Of a stretch of DNA of 36,242 nucleotides, positions 1-8,606 are shown one piece after another. Origin of the DNA: an uncultured Fusobacterium sp. (GTDB lineage Bacteria; Fusobacteriota; Fusobacteriia; Fusobacteriales; Fusobacteriaceae); assembly GCF_905200055.1 (NCBI RefSeq), contig NZ_CAJKIS010000025.1:1-36242 (forward strand). Direction: 5' to 3'. Both the position numbers and the translations under genes were made by a program. The notes under the pieces are model-generated. The model was not told the origin of the DNA, did not search any database, and saw nothing but the letters and a program-made list of their open reading frames with translations. Numbering within the stretch: position 1 is the first letter of the stretch; each line of letters opens with the position of its first letter.

Positions 1-24
1 TTCGCTATAAAGAATACTCTTATT

Positions 25-50
25 AAACTGATTCTAATATCAGTTTTTTT
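25..50 (+). terminator. Intrinsic terminator of a gene upstream of the window
   Basis: An 8-bp perfect stem (AAACTGAT / ATCAGTTT) with a 6-nt loop is followed by a T run. It points rightward, so it probably ends a plus-strand gene that lies to the left of the window. Bases 51-160 after it hold only AT-rich sequence, with no reading frame or site I can support. Confidence 0.7.
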
Positions 51-161
51 CGCTTGTAAAAATTTAAGATTATTTTACTTTTCTACTTATTTTATCTGTT
101 TTCATATAAAAAATTAAAAATTTTTTATATAAAGTCAATTTATAATTTCCTTAGAAATAAA

Positions 162-187
162 AAAAGCAGCTTTTTAAGGCTGCTTTT
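162..187 (-). terminator. guaA terminator (possibly bidirectional)
   Basis: A 9-bp stem (AAAAGCAGC / GCTGCTTTT) with an 8-nt loop lies about 85 bases past the guaA stop. On the minus strand it is followed by a run of T. The 80 bases between stop and hairpin also hold small inverted repeats: TGGCC-6-GGCCA at 196-211, and TAGCTA repeats near 237-252. These give guaA mRNA a mildly structured 3' end of unknown meaning. Confidence 0.75.
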
Positions 188-270
188 CTATTATATGGCC
201 ATTTGCGGCCAATTTCTTATTTTCACTATCTGGAAGTAGCTATTTTAGCTAGTTTCAGCTATTCTAGCTC

Positions 271-1809
271 CTATTCCCACTCTATTGTTGCAGGTGGCTT
301 ACTAGAAATATCATAAGTTAATCTATTAATTCCTTTAACTTCATTCAAGATTCTATTTGAAACTCTTTCTAAGAATTCAAATGGAAGATGTGACCAAGTA
401 GCAGTCATAAAGTCAATTGTATTAGCAGATCTTAATACTGCTGTATATTCATATGTTCTTTCATCTCCCATAACTCCAACTGATTTAACAGGTAAAAGAA
501 CAACGAAAGCTTGGCTAACTTTATTGTAAAGATCAGCAGCTCTTAATTCTTCGATGAATATATCGTCTGCTTCTCTTAAAATATCAGCTTTTTCTTTATC
601 AACTTCACCAAGGATTCTGATTCCTAGTCCAGGTCCTGGGAATGGGTGTCTGTCGATCATATGATCAGGGATTCCTAACTCTCTTCCAACTTTTCTAACT
701 TCATCTTTGAAAAGTTCTCTTAGAGGTTCAAGAAGTCTGAATTTCATATCTTCAGGAAGTCCACCAACATTGTGGTGAGATTTAATAGTCATTGAAGGTC
801 CTTTTACTGACATAGATTCAATAACGTCAGGATAGATAGTTCCTTGAGCTAAGAATTCTACGTCTGTAAGTTTTCCAGCTTCTTCATCAAACACTTCGAT
901 AAATTCTTTTCCAATTATTTTTCTTTTCTTTTCAGGATCAGAAACTCCTGCAAGTTTAGAAAGGAATCTTTCTTCAGCATCTATACATTTGATGTTCATA
1001 TGGAAATTTTCACCATAAACTTCCATAACTTTTTTAGCTTCATCTTTTCTTAAAAGTCCAGTATCAACGAAGATACAAGTTAATTGATCTCCAATTGCTT
1101 TGTGAATAAGAGTAGCAGCAACAGAAGAGTCAACTCCTCCTGAAAGTCCTAAAAGAACTTTTTTATCTCCTACAGTTTCTCTTATGCTTTTAATAGTTTC
1201 TTCTATGTAGTTACCCATAGACCAGTTTTGTTCACATTTTGCAATATTGAATACAAAGTTTCTTAAAATTTGTGTTCCATATTCAGAGTGAGTAACTTCA
1301 GCATGGAATTGGATACAGTAAGAATTGATATCTTTGTTGTAAGTAGCAGCTACACAAGAAGTAGTATGTCCGATTTGAACATATCCAGGAGCCATTTTAG
1401 TTACATGGTCATTGTGACTCATCCAAACTTTAGAATTATTAGGTACTCCTTCAAATAGAGGACTATCAGGACAATCAATAATAAGTTCAGCCTTACCAAA
1501 CTCTTGTTTGTCAGCTCTTGCAACTTCTCCACCCATTAAGTGAGTAGTTAATTGCATTCCATAACAGATTCCAAGAACTGGGATACCTTTATAGAATAAA
1601 TCTTTATCAATAGTAGGAGCTCCTTCAGCATAAACAGAAGCAGGCCCTCCAGAAAGAATTATTCCTTTAGGTTTTCTAGCTAGGATTTTATCTAAAGGTT
1701 CGAAATAAGGAACAACTTCAGCATAAACACCCATTTCTCTGACTCTTCTAGCAATCAATTGATTGTATTGCGAACCAAAGTCCAGTATTACAATACTATT
1801 TTCTTTCAT
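271..1809 (-). CDS. guaA: GMP synthase, glutamine-hydrolysing
   Basis: Converts XMP to GMP with ATP and glutamine, the last step of guanine nucleotide synthesis in the cytosol. The 512-residue protein has the family's two parts. The N-terminal class I glutamine amidotransferase has nucleophile Cys82 in GICYGMQ and a His169-x-Glu171 pair, here HAE rather than the common HPE. The ATP-pyrophosphatase domain has the SGGVDSS loop at about 223-229, and the chain ends with the conserved KPPATIEWE tail. Length is typical. I place the start at the ATG at 1809, not at the in-frame TTG four codons upstream, because that TTG overlaps the GGAGG ribosome site. A hairpin sits directly in front of the ribosome site (see 1832-1851). 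The gene stands alone, with its predicted promoter overlapping the end of the upstream HAD gene. Confidence 0.97.
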   Translation of the reverse strand: MKENSIVILDFGSQYNQLIARRVREMGVYAEVVPYFEPLDKILARKPKGIILSGGPASVYAEGAPTIDKDLFYKGIPVLGICYGMQLTTHLMGGEVARADKQEFGKAELIIDCPDSPLFEGVPNNSKVWMSHNDHVTKMAPGYVQIGHTTSCVAATYNKDINSYCIQFHAEVTHSEYGTQILRNFVFNIAKCEQNWSMGNYIEETIKSIRETVGDKKVLLGLSGGVDSSVAATLIHKAIGDQLTCIFVDTGLLRKDEAKKVMEVYGENFHMNIKCIDAEERFLSKLAGVSDPEKKRKIIGKEFIEVFDEEAGKLTDVEFLAQGTIYPDVIESMSVKGPSMTIKSHHNVGGLPEDMKFRLLEPLRELFKDEVRKVGRELGIPDHMIDRHPFPGPGLGIRILGEVDKEKADILREADDIFIEELRAADLYNKVSQAFVVLLPVKSVGVMGDERTYEYTAVLRSANTIDFMTATWSHLPFEFLERVSNRILNEVKGINRLTYDISSKPPATIEWE

Positions 1810-1831
1810 AAAAACCTCCAATTTAAAATAA

Positions 1832-1851
1832 AAGGAGCAAAAATGCTCCTT
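1832..1851 (-). terminator. Hairpin in guaA leader: terminator of upstream gene or attenuator
   Basis: A perfect 8-bp stem (AAGGAGCA / TGCTCCTT, 4-nt loop) is followed on the minus strand by TTATTTT. It ends only about 22 bases before the guaA start. It could simply end the HAD gene transcript whose stop is about 90 bases upstream. However, the best guaA promoter lies upstream of the hairpin, so guaA transcripts would have to pass through it. Confidence 0.6.
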
Positions 1852-1924
1852 GTTTTACAAAGTTAAAAACAAATATCATTTTCTACAATCATACATCAAA
1901 TATTAATATTTGCTTTATTATAAA

Positions 1925-1953
1925 ATTTTACCATAAAACCTAATCTCTGTCAA
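1925..1953 (-). promoter_or_regulatory. Predicted guaA promoter overlapping the end of the HAD gene
   Basis: On the minus strand TTGACA (1953-1948) is followed after 17 bases by TAAAAT (1930-1925). The -35 overlaps the last codons of the upstream HAD gene. Transcription would begin near 1918, giving a leader of about 110 bases that contains the 1832-1851 hairpin. The spacing and a perfect -35 make this convincing, but it is only a motif match. Confidence 0.6.
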
Positions 1954-2752
1954 AAAAATATTTTTTTAAAAATTTAGCAACTCCATTGTTATCATTAGTG
2001 TCAGTAACATAATCAACACTTGCCTTTACCTCTCTTGTAGCATTTCCCATAGCAACACCATATTTAACTGCTCTAAGCATCTCTATATCATTAGTAGCAT
2101 CACCAAAAGCAACACACTCTTCAGGAGATATTCCATAAGTCTTCAATACTCTTTTTAAAACTAATCCTTTATTAACCTCTCTATTTAAAACCTCATATAG
2201 GATATCTGTTGATTTAGCAGTATAAACTTTATCTCCTAATATTTTTTGTACTTCTCTATGAACTCTCTCTAAAGTTTCAGGCTCTTCATCTGTACCTAAA
2301 AAAACTGATTTTGTCATTTTATAATCATCAAAATCATAGAAATCTTTCTCAATAGGTATCATATCTCTCTCACTACCATATCTAATAACCTCTCTTCTTG
2401 AAGAATCTTCAACATACCATTTATTATTTTGGTAAAGATTTAGAGGTACTCCCAATCTTTTACTTATTCTTATCAACTCTTTTACATGATCTTCTTCTAA
2501 AGGAAGTTCAAAAATTACCCTATCACTTTCATAATCTACTACCTTTGCTCCATTATATGCAATAACTACTCCTCCAGCATCTAAATCTAAGGCATAGGGT
2601 TTAGTAGCTAAATATGTTCTTCCTGTAACTAAAAATATTTTAACTCCTCTTCTATTTAACTCTTTTAATATCTCTCTATTTGTTTCAGATATTTTTTTAT
2701 CACTTGTCAACAATGTTCCATCTAAATCTAATGCAATAGCTTTTAATTTCAT
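1940..2752 (-). CDS. Cof-type HAD-IIB sugar/nucleotide phosphatase
   Basis: A 270-residue haloacid dehalogenase superfamily hydrolase of the Cof subfamily, which usually removes phosphate from small phosphorylated sugars or cofactors in the cytosol. Motif I is DLDGT with Asp9 and Asp11, motif II is the Thr in LVTGR (Thr43), the motif III Lys is in NKG (Lys195), and motif IV is FGDATND (Asp218, Asp222). The C2-type cap lies between motifs II and III. All catalytic residues are present. The ATG is preceded by GAGAGGTGG. An extended -10 (TGATATAAT) lies at 2806-2798. The true substrate cannot be told from sequence. Confidence 0.88.
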   Translation of the reverse strand: MKLKAIALDLDGTLLTSDKKISETNREILKELNRRGVKIFLVTGRTYLATKPYALDLDAGGVVIAYNGAKVVDYESDRVIFELPLEEDHVKELIRISKRLGVPLNLYQNNKWYVEDSSRREVIRYGSERDMIPIEKDFYDFDDYKMTKSVFLGTDEEPETLERVHREVQKILGDKVYTAKSTDILYEVLNREVNKGLVLKRVLKTYGISPEECVAFGDATNDIEMLRAVKYGVAMGNATREVKASVDYVTDTNDNNGVAKFLKKYFFDRD

Positions 2753-2797
2753 TTTACCACCTCTCGTATCAAATCAAAATAGATGCTTTATGTAGCT

Positions 2798-2806
2798 ATT
2801 ATATCA
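2798..2806 (-). promoter_or_regulatory. Extended -10 promoter element of the HAD gene
   Basis: On the minus strand TGATATAAT is a perfect extended -10 (TGn plus TATAAT), about 45 bases before the start codon. No good -35 is visible, as is normal for extended -10 promoters. The 14-base string TGATATAATAGCTA recurs exactly at the trkA promoter. Confidence 0.55.
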
Positions 2807-2886
2807 CTTTTTATATCGAAATTAAATGATTCTATTGAGCAAAAAATCACAAACTTATTTTAAATGGTGTTTTAAAGAATTTGTTA

Positions 2887-2895
2887 TGTTATAAT
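2887..2895 (+). promoter_or_regulatory. Extended -10 promoter of the YihX-like HAD gene
   Basis: TGTTATAAT matches an extended -10 perfectly, 33 bases before the chosen start codon. It overlaps an upstream in-frame TTG, which argues against starting the protein there. Confidence 0.5.
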
Positions 2896-2928
2896 AAAAT
2901 TAAAAAATTTATTTTTATGGAGGCAACA

Positions 2929-3534
2929 ATGATAAAAAATATTATATTTGATTTAGGAAATGTATTAGTTAAATATTCACCTGAAAATTTTTTAAAAAAA
3001 TATATTAAACAAAAAAATCAAGAAGCTTTTATTACAAATATTTTTAAAAGTAAAGAATGGTTAGAGTTAGATAGAGGGACTTTATCGTATGAAGATGCTG
3101 TTGAAATTTTTTCTAAAAGAGTTCCAGAAGAAAAAGAAAATATAGAGAGGTTATTTAGAGAAAATATATCTTCTTGTATATCTCCAATAGAAGAAAATGT
3201 AGAGATTATGAGAAACCTTAAAAAGAATGGATATAGTGTATATATTCTTTCAAATTTCCATCAACCAGCTTTTGAATATATAAAAGAAAACTGGGATTTT
3301 ATAAGTGAATTTGATGGAGATGTAATTTCTTGTTACTATCATTATATTAAACCAGAGAAGGCTATATATGAAACTATTTTAAACAAATATAATTTGGTTC
3401 CAAGTGAAACTATTTTTATTGATGATGTAGAGGCAAATATTAATGGTGCAAAGGAAGTTAATATAGGTGGAATCCACCTTCCTGATTTTAAAAATTTAAA
3501 AGCTCTTTTAAAAAATAAAGAGATAAAATTTTAA
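2929..3534 (+). CDS. YihX-like HAD-IA phosphatase
   Basis: A 201-residue HAD subfamily IA protein. It opens with IIFDLGNVLV, the variant motif I seen in YihX (alpha-glucose-1-phosphate phosphatase), where Asp8 is the nucleophile and the second Asp is replaced. Motif II is the Ser in ILSN, the motif III Lys is in IKPEKAIYE, and motif IV is FIDDVEANINGA. The start is the ATG at 2929, five bases after GGAGG. The earlier ATG at 2917 overlaps that ribosome site, and a TTG at 2881 overlaps the promoter. A role in sugar-phosphate turnover is likely from the family, but the substrate is unproven. Confidence 0.85.
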   Translation: MIKNIIFDLGNVLVKYSPENFLKKYIKQKNQEAFITNIFKSKEWLELDRGTLSYEDAVEIFSKRVPEEKENIERLFRENISSCISPIEENVEIMRNLKKNGYSVYILSNFHQPAFEYIKENWDFISEFDGDVISCYYHYIKPEKAIYETILNKYNLVPSETIFIDDVEANINGAKEVNIGGIHLPDFKNLKALLKNKEIKF

Positions 3535-3659
3535 AAAAAGATACCTGTTTTTTATAGTTTCATTTTTTTATTTAATTATTCCTAATTTTAATAACAACTT
3601 GAATTTATATTTCATACTAAATTTAACTTTTTATCATACACAAAATATATTTTTTATAG

Positions 3660-3709
3660 TATAATACAGAAAAGCTATATTTTATGTCTGTAATTGAGAA
3701 TAATCAATT
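3660..3709 (+). promoter_or_regulatory. Promoter and inverted repeats before the XRE-TPR gene
   Basis: A TATAAT at 3660-3665 forms the likely -10. Just downstream lie two perfect small dyads: TACAGA (3665-3670) with TCTGTA (3687-3692), and AATTGA (3692-3697) with TCAATT (3704-3709). They sit between the -10 and the ribosome site, where an autoregulating XRE protein could bind, or they could fold in the leader RNA. Short dyads are common in AT-rich DNA, so this is tentative. Confidence 0.35.
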
Positions 3710-3730
3710 TGTAATTAAGGGGGAAGAAAA

Positions 3731-4963
3731 ATGTTTTTATCACCAGAAGAAAAATTACTAGCTTTTAGGAAAAAACATAAAATTACTCAAGGTGAGCTAG
3801 TAGGTGAAGACATCACAAGAGTTTTTTTAGGAATGATTGAAATAGGAAAAAGATCGCTAACTGAAAAAACAGCAAAATTATTATGTAAAAATTTTAATAG
3901 AATTTTAAAAGAAAGGGGAATTAAAGATTCTATTAAAGTTGAGGAACTAATGAAAACAAAAGAACAACAAGCAATAGAATTTCTCCAAGAAATTTTAAAA
4001 AGAGATAATATCTCTTCAAAAGAGATTATATGGGATATTGAAGAGTCTCTTTATGAATTAAATGATATTAAAAGAGGAAACTATTGTTTAAAGCTATTTG
4101 AAAAATTCTATTCTTTAAAAGAATATAAAATAGCAAAGAATTATCTCTTAAAATCTATGCATAGAGTAAAAGATATAGAAACTATAAAATTAAACCTTTT
4201 AAAAATTTTTGAATTAAATAATATACTTGCTGATTATGAAGGTAGTATTTTTGCTTACAAAAGATTTAAAGATAGATTTGAGAAGGAGAAATGGTGTGAG
4301 GCTTTAGAAAAAATATTATTTAATTACTCATATGCTCTTATTAAATGCAAAGAATATGAAGAAGCTTTTCAAACTTTACAACTGATTATAAAAAAATCTA
4401 AAAATGATAAAATATTATTTGAAACTAGAAAACTATTAGGTAAAGCTTATAAAAAAACTGGAGATTATCTTCATGCAACAAAAGAATATACCTCTCTTGC
4501 TAAAGGGAAAGTTCCTCAAGACAAAGCTGAGGCATATAGCAATATGATTGAAATAGCTTTAGAAACTGATGATATTTCTCTTTTAAAGAAGTTTTATGAA
4601 AAATGTAAAATTAATTATGAGGTAGAGGGAATAAAAGATGATAAATTGAATTTTGAAATTTTAATTTGGTTAGGAAAAGGAGCTAAAAAACTTCAAAAAA
4701 ATAAAGATAGTAAAGCTTTCTTTATGGAAGCTCTAATGGTTGGAAAGAACAATAACTATTCTATTAAAAAGAGAATGGAAATAATTTCTGAACTATTCCA
4801 AATATTTGAAAAAAGTGATTTTTTCTCTGTTCAAAGCATTGAAAATGAATACTTTAATTTATTGATTGATGAGAAAAATTATAAACCTGGTATAAAAATT
4901 TTAGAATATTACTATAAAACTCTACCTTCTGAATTAGAAAAAAAATTTAAAATATTCAATTAA
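3731..4963 (+). CDS. XRE-family HTH regulator with a long TPR-like C-terminal region
   Basis: A 410-residue cytosolic protein. Residues about 10-60 form an XRE-type helix-turn-helix (FRKKHKITQGEL and following helices). The remaining 340 residues are Lys/Glu-rich helical pairs resembling tetratricopeptide repeats, for example the stretch around GDYLHATKEYTSLAKG. This plan resembles regulators that read a peptide or protein signal through a TPR domain (RRNPP-like), but no signal peptide gene is seen beside it. The start is the ATG after AAGGGGGAAG. The gene is monocistronic and converges on the lipoprotein gene at a shared terminator. Its targets are unknown. Calling it a DNA-binding regulator is fairly safe; calling it a quorum-type receptor is not. 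Confidence 0.75.
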   Translation: MFLSPEEKLLAFRKKHKITQGELVGEDITRVFLGMIEIGKRSLTEKTAKLLCKNFNRILKERGIKDSIKVEELMKTKEQQAIEFLQEILKRDNISSKEIIWDIEESLYELNDIKRGNYCLKLFEKFYSLKEYKIAKNYLLKSMHRVKDIETIKLNLLKIFELNNILADYEGSIFAYKRFKDRFEKEKWCEALEKILFNYSYALIKCKEYEEAFQTLQLIIKKSKNDKILFETRKLLGKAYKKTGDYLHATKEYTSLAKGKVPQDKAEAYSNMIEIALETDDISLLKKFYEKCKINYEVEGIKDDKLNFEILIWLGKGAKKLQKNKDSKAFFMEALMVGKNNNYSIKKRMEIISELFQIFEKSDFFSVQSIENEYFNLLIDEKNYKPGIKILEYYYKTLPSELEKKFKIFN

Positions 4964-4966
4964 AAG

Positions 4967-5001
4967 AAAAAGGCTATTGCATTTACTACAATAGCCTTTT
5001 T
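4967..5001. terminator. Bidirectional terminator between convergent genes
   Basis: A perfect 13-bp stem (AAAAAGGCTATTG / CAATAGCCTTTTT) with a 9-nt loop has a run of A on the left and T on the right. It can therefore end both the XRE-TPR transcript and the lipoprotein transcript. Confidence 0.85.
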
Positions 5002-5006
5002 AAGTA

Positions 5007-5669
5007 TTATTTTATAAACTCTTTTAATTCCTCTTTAGGAAATCTTATAATTGGTTGTCCCTCTGAATGAGGAGCTAACTCATACATATCAAATTTAAAA
5101 CATATATCATTTCCTTCAAAATACATAGCAGAATCATCTAAGTTTATATCTACATCTTCAAAGAAATTAACTTCTTTTCCATTAGAATTTAAAACTATCT
5201 TTCCACTACTTTTATTTATTATATTTTTAATTTGATCAACTATATATTCTTTTGCTCCTTCTTTAAAGAAAGTATCAAAATTCACAAAAGATCCATCAGA
5301 ATTTCTTATATTTATTGACTCTGATGCTTGAATTCCATTAGCATCATTTTCTCCTATTGAATAAGTTTCTAATAAAATTGAAGTTATACCAAAGTCATTT
5401 TCAAAAGTTTGATAACTTTCAATATACTCAGCAGGACTACCTTCTAATCTATTTACCATACTTTCAATAGTAGCATCAGCAATCTCTGACAATTCAACAT
5501 TTAATTTTTCTATCTCTTTGTTTCTTGTTCCCTTTATTTGAGGAATTTCAATTTTATAAGAGTAGTCATCTCCATTTTTTTCATAAGTAAGCGAATCAAC
5601 TACAATTTTCTTCTGTCCACCACAAGCAGTAAAAATAATTAAAGTAAGCAATAAAAGTATTTTCTTCAT
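5007..5669 (-). CDS. Predicted lipoprotein with DUF4163/DUF3298 (RsiV/PdaC-like) fold
   Basis: A 220-residue exported lipoprotein: a Lys-rich start, a hydrophobic stretch (ILLLLTLIIF) and a lipobox ending TAC-GG with the lipidated Cys at about residue 16. The mature part begins with a YKIEIPQIKG-type DUF4163 segment. It ends with a DUF3298-type segment with the FKFDMYELAPHSEGQPIIRFP pattern, seen in RsiV and in the PdaC accessory region. No deacetylase catalytic domain is present, so it is a stand-alone version. It may bind cell-wall or envelope ligands, but its function is unknown. The start is the ATG at 5669, five bases after GGAGG; the in-frame TTG upstream is part of that ribosome site. 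Confidence 0.75.
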   Translation of the reverse strand: MKKILLLLTLIIFTACGGQKKIVVDSLTYEKNGDDYSYKIEIPQIKGTRNKEIEKLNVELSEIADATIESMVNRLEGSPAEYIESYQTFENDFGITSILLETYSIGENDANGIQASESINIRNSDGSFVNFDTFFKEGAKEYIVDQIKNIINKSSGKIVLNSNGKEVNFFEDVDINLDDSAMYFEGNDICFKFDMYELAPHSEGQPIIRFPKEELKEFIK

Positions 5670-5729
5670 TCTAACCTCCAATTTTATTTCCCCTTTTTTT
5701 AATATACTATTTGTATGAACAAAATCCTT

Positions 5730-7187
5730 TTAATATTTTGTATTTCTTTTATAAAAATTAGGAGAGAATAAAAATAGTATTGGGAATATTTCTAATCTTC
5801 CTAACAGCATACTAAATGATAATATTATCTTATTTACAGAAGAGATATTCGCATAGTTACAAGTAGGACCTACAACTCCCATTCCTGGACCTATGTTATT
5901 AAATGTAGCAGTTACAGCACTAAATGCAGAAACAAAATCTGGCATCTCAAGTGAAACACAACAGATTAAAATTAAAAAGATAGTAATATAAATAGAAAGA
6001 TATATACTAATTCCTTCTAATAGTTCTTTAGGTACAGCTTTACCATCCATTCTTAAACTCATAACTCTGTTGGGAGTTCCTATTTTTTTAAATTCATTTA
6101 TTACATTTTTAAAAAGTAATACTACTCTTGAAATCTTTAATCCTCCAGCTGTAGAACCTGCACAACCTCCAACAAACATTATTATTAACAGTATTGTTTT
6201 AGAGAACACTGGCCATTTATCAAAGTCAGCAGTAGAAAATCCTGTTGTTGTTATGATAGAAGATACTGTAAAGAAAATATCTCTTATCATTGTTGAGAAA
6301 TCATCATACATAGAATGAATATTAAAAGCAATTAAAGCTATCGCTCCAAAAACAATTAATAAATAATATCTTAACTCTTCATTTGTATATACTTGTTTAA
6401 AATTCTTTAAAAGTAAAGCATAAAATAAGTTAAAGTTCATACCAAATAAAAGCATTGCAACTCCTAGTATATACTCAACAGCTGGACTTTGATAATAAGC
6501 AACACTTGTATTTTTTATACCAAACCCTCCAGTTCCTGCTGCTCCAAAAGCATGAAGAATAGAATCAAACCAAGGCAGCCCTGTTAGTTTTAAAAGTATA
6601 ATTACTATTACAGTTATAAAAATATAAATCAAATATAAAATTCTTGAGTTATATGACATTTTTGCCACTATCTTTCCAAAAGTTGGCCCCGGAACTTCAG
6701 CTTTCATTATATGTAAAGATTGATTACTATTTTTAGGAAGAATTGCCAAAGCTAACACAAGAACTCCCATTCCTCCAACAAAGTGAGTAAAACTTCTCCA
6801 AAATAATAGAGACTTACTCATAGATTCTACATCTGTTAAAATACTAGCTCCTGTAGTTGTAAATCCACTTACAACCTCAAAAAAAGCATCTATAAAAGAT
6901 GGAATCTCTCTACTTATTACAAAAGGTAAGGCTCCAAATATTGAAAGCATTATCCATGAAAAAGCAACTATTATTAGTCCCTCTTTAGCAAAAATCTTTT
7001 GATTTTTAGGCAATTTAAAAGATAATCCAAAACCTGATACTACCAATGCAACTATTGTTATTAAAAAGGCAAATACTACCTTTTTCCCATCACTATACGC
7101 TACACTAAGAATTAGAGGAATAAGCATAAACAGAGCCTCTAATTTTAATATCTGACCTATTATATACCATATCATCTTATTATTCAT
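5730..7187 (-). CDS. trkH: TrkH/KtrB-family potassium uptake channel subunit
   Basis: A 485-residue inner-membrane protein with about ten hydrophobic segments and the four selectivity-filter loops of the TrkH/KtrB family: TTTGAS, GTGGFG, TTTGFST and NNIGPGMG. Each carries the conserved filter Gly. The GRLEIFP motif near the C-terminus is also typical. It forms the K+ translocating pore, and the partner is the TrkA regulator encoded 15 bases upstream in the same operon. The ATG is preceded by GGGGAAG. Length matches TrkH more closely than shorter KtrB proteins, so I use that symbol. Confidence 0.93.
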   Translation of the reverse strand: MNNKMIWYIIGQILKLEALFMLIPLILSVAYSDGKKVVFAFLITIVALVVSGFGLSFKLPKNQKIFAKEGLIIVAFSWIMLSIFGALPFVISREIPSFIDAFFEVVSGFTTTGASILTDVESMSKSLLFWRSFTHFVGGMGVLVLALAILPKNSNQSLHIMKAEVPGPTFGKIVAKMSYNSRILYLIYIFITVIVIILLKLTGLPWFDSILHAFGAAGTGGFGIKNTSVAYYQSPAVEYILGVAMLLFGMNFNLFYALLLKNFKQVYTNEELRYYLLIVFGAIALIAFNIHSMYDDFSTMIRDIFFTVSSIITTTGFSTADFDKWPVFSKTILLIIMFVGGCAGSTAGGLKISRVVLLFKNVINEFKKIGTPNRVMSLRMDGKAVPKELLEGISIYLSIYITIFLILICCVSLEMPDFVSAFSAVTATFNNIGPGMGVVGPTCNYANISSVNKIILSFSMLLGRLEIFPILFLFSPNFYKRNTKY

Positions 7188-7202
7188 TATCTATCTTCCC
7201 CA

Positions 7203-8561
7203 TTACATTAATATTTTATTTACATCATTTAGATACTTTTCAGTAGTTACTATAATAACTCTATCACCAAATTTTATAACATCACTTCCATCTGGGAAAA
7301 TAAGCTGATTATCTCTAATAATATATGCAATAAGAAGATTCTTTTTAATATTTAAATCTTTTAAAGGTATATTACAAATTAAACTATTTTCTGGAACTTT
7401 AAATTCTATTGCCTCTACATTATTATCAGCTATTCTATAAAGAGTTTCTATATTATCCTCTTTTTGTGAGCTAGCTAATGATCTAACAATTTTTACTATA
7501 TTATCTGCAACTATCTTTTTAGGAGTTACAATTGATTGAAGTCCTACCAATTCTAGTACATTAAATAGACTTATTCCATTAATTTTTGTAATATTTTTCT
7601 TAATTCCTATTTTATTAGCATACATAGAGATGATAATATTTTCTTCATCTATTCCAGTAAGAGAAACACAAGCATCATACTCTCCAAATCTCTCTTCCTC
7701 TAAAAGTTCACTATTTGTTCCATTTCCATGTACAACTATAGCATTTTCAAATATTTCGCTAAGGTGCTTAGCTCTATCTTCATTTAATTCAATTATTTTA
7801 ACATCAATTTTTTTCTCAAGAAGAATAGCAGTTAAATAGTAAGTTATTCTTCCCCCTCCAACTATAACAACTGATTTTATACGTTCTTCTGCATGTCCTA
7901 AAGACTTATAAAAATTAGAAAGTTCAGATTGAACACCAGTTACATAGATTTTATCCTTTGCCTCTAAAACAAAGTTTCCAGTAGGAATATACACTTCATT
8001 TCCTCTTTTTACAATACACACTATTATTCTCTTGAAGTATTTATTTTTAAACTCTGAAAGTTTTATTCCATCTAAATAACTTCCCTCTGTAACCATTAAT
8101 TCAACAATATTTACTTTATTTTCAGAAAAACTTTCAACATTTAGAGCTGTTGGAAATTCTAAGTTTTTAGCTATATAATAAGCTGCTTCTGCTTCAGGAT
8201 TTAACATTACATCAATTCCTAAAGACTCACTCATAAATTTCATTTGAGTGAAATATTCAGGATTTCTAACTCTGGCTATACTATATTTTGCCCCAAGTTT
8301 TTTAGCCATAACTGATGATATTATATTGATCTCATCAGATTGAGTTACCGCTATAAAAACATCACATGATTTAACATTTGCTTCAGTTAAAATATCACAG
8401 TTAGCTCCATTTCCCATAAGCCCCATAATGTCAGATGATGAAAGAACTCTATCCAAAATCTTTGAATTTTGTTCAATCAAAGTAATATCATTCCCCTCAC
8501 TAGCTAAGTCTTTACAAAGTGATTCCCCTATTTTTCCTGCTCCTACAATTATAATTTTCAT
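7203..8561 (-). CDS. trkA: TrkA, NAD-binding potassium uptake regulator (two RCK modules)
   Basis: A 452-residue cytosolic gating subunit of the Trk potassium system. It has two tandem RCK modules. The first begins MKIIIVGAGKIG with a Rossmann GxGxxG, and the second begins near residue 230 with VVIVGGGRITYYL, a less perfect nucleotide motif. Each is followed by a TrkA-C-type subdomain. This duplicated form is the usual length for TrkA in TrkAH systems. It is first in a two-gene operon with trkH. The ATG follows AGGGG. An extended -10 lies 37-45 bases upstream. I saw no cyclic-di-AMP riboswitch in the short leader. Confidence 0.93.
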   Translation of the reverse strand: MKIIIVGAGKIGESLCKDLASEGNDITLIEQNSKILDRVLSSSDIMGLMGNGANCDILTEANVKSCDVFIAVTQSDEINIISSVMAKKLGAKYSIARVRNPEYFTQMKFMSESLGIDVMLNPEAEAAYYIAKNLEFPTALNVESFSENKVNIVELMVTEGSYLDGIKLSEFKNKYFKRIIVCIVKRGNEVYIPTGNFVLEAKDKIYVTGVQSELSNFYKSLGHAEERIKSVVIVGGGRITYYLTAILLEKKIDVKIIELNEDRAKHLSEIFENAIVVHGNGTNSELLEEERFGEYDACVSLTGIDEENIIISMYANKIGIKKNITKINGISLFNVLELVGLQSIVTPKKIVADNIVKIVRSLASSQKEDNIETLYRIADNNVEAIEFKVPENSLICNIPLKDLNIKKNLLIAYIIRDNQLIFPDGSDVIKFGDRVIIVTTEKYLNDVNKILM

Positions 8562-8597
8562 AAAACAACCCCTATTTTTTTTGATATTCCATTAGCT

Positions 8598-8606
8598 ATT
8601 ATATCA
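8598..8606 (-). promoter_or_regulatory. Extended -10 promoter of trkA-trkH
   Basis: On the minus strand TGATATAAT is a perfect extended -10. The sequence continues AGCTA exactly as in the promoter at 2806-2798. The predicted leader is only about 30 bases, too short for a large riboswitch. Confidence 0.5.

Noticed and set aside
810..1310. HAE instead of HPE in the GuaA amidotransferase triad
   Set aside because: The His and Glu ligands are kept; to my recollection this Ala variant occurs in other low-GC bacteria, so it is not a lesion.
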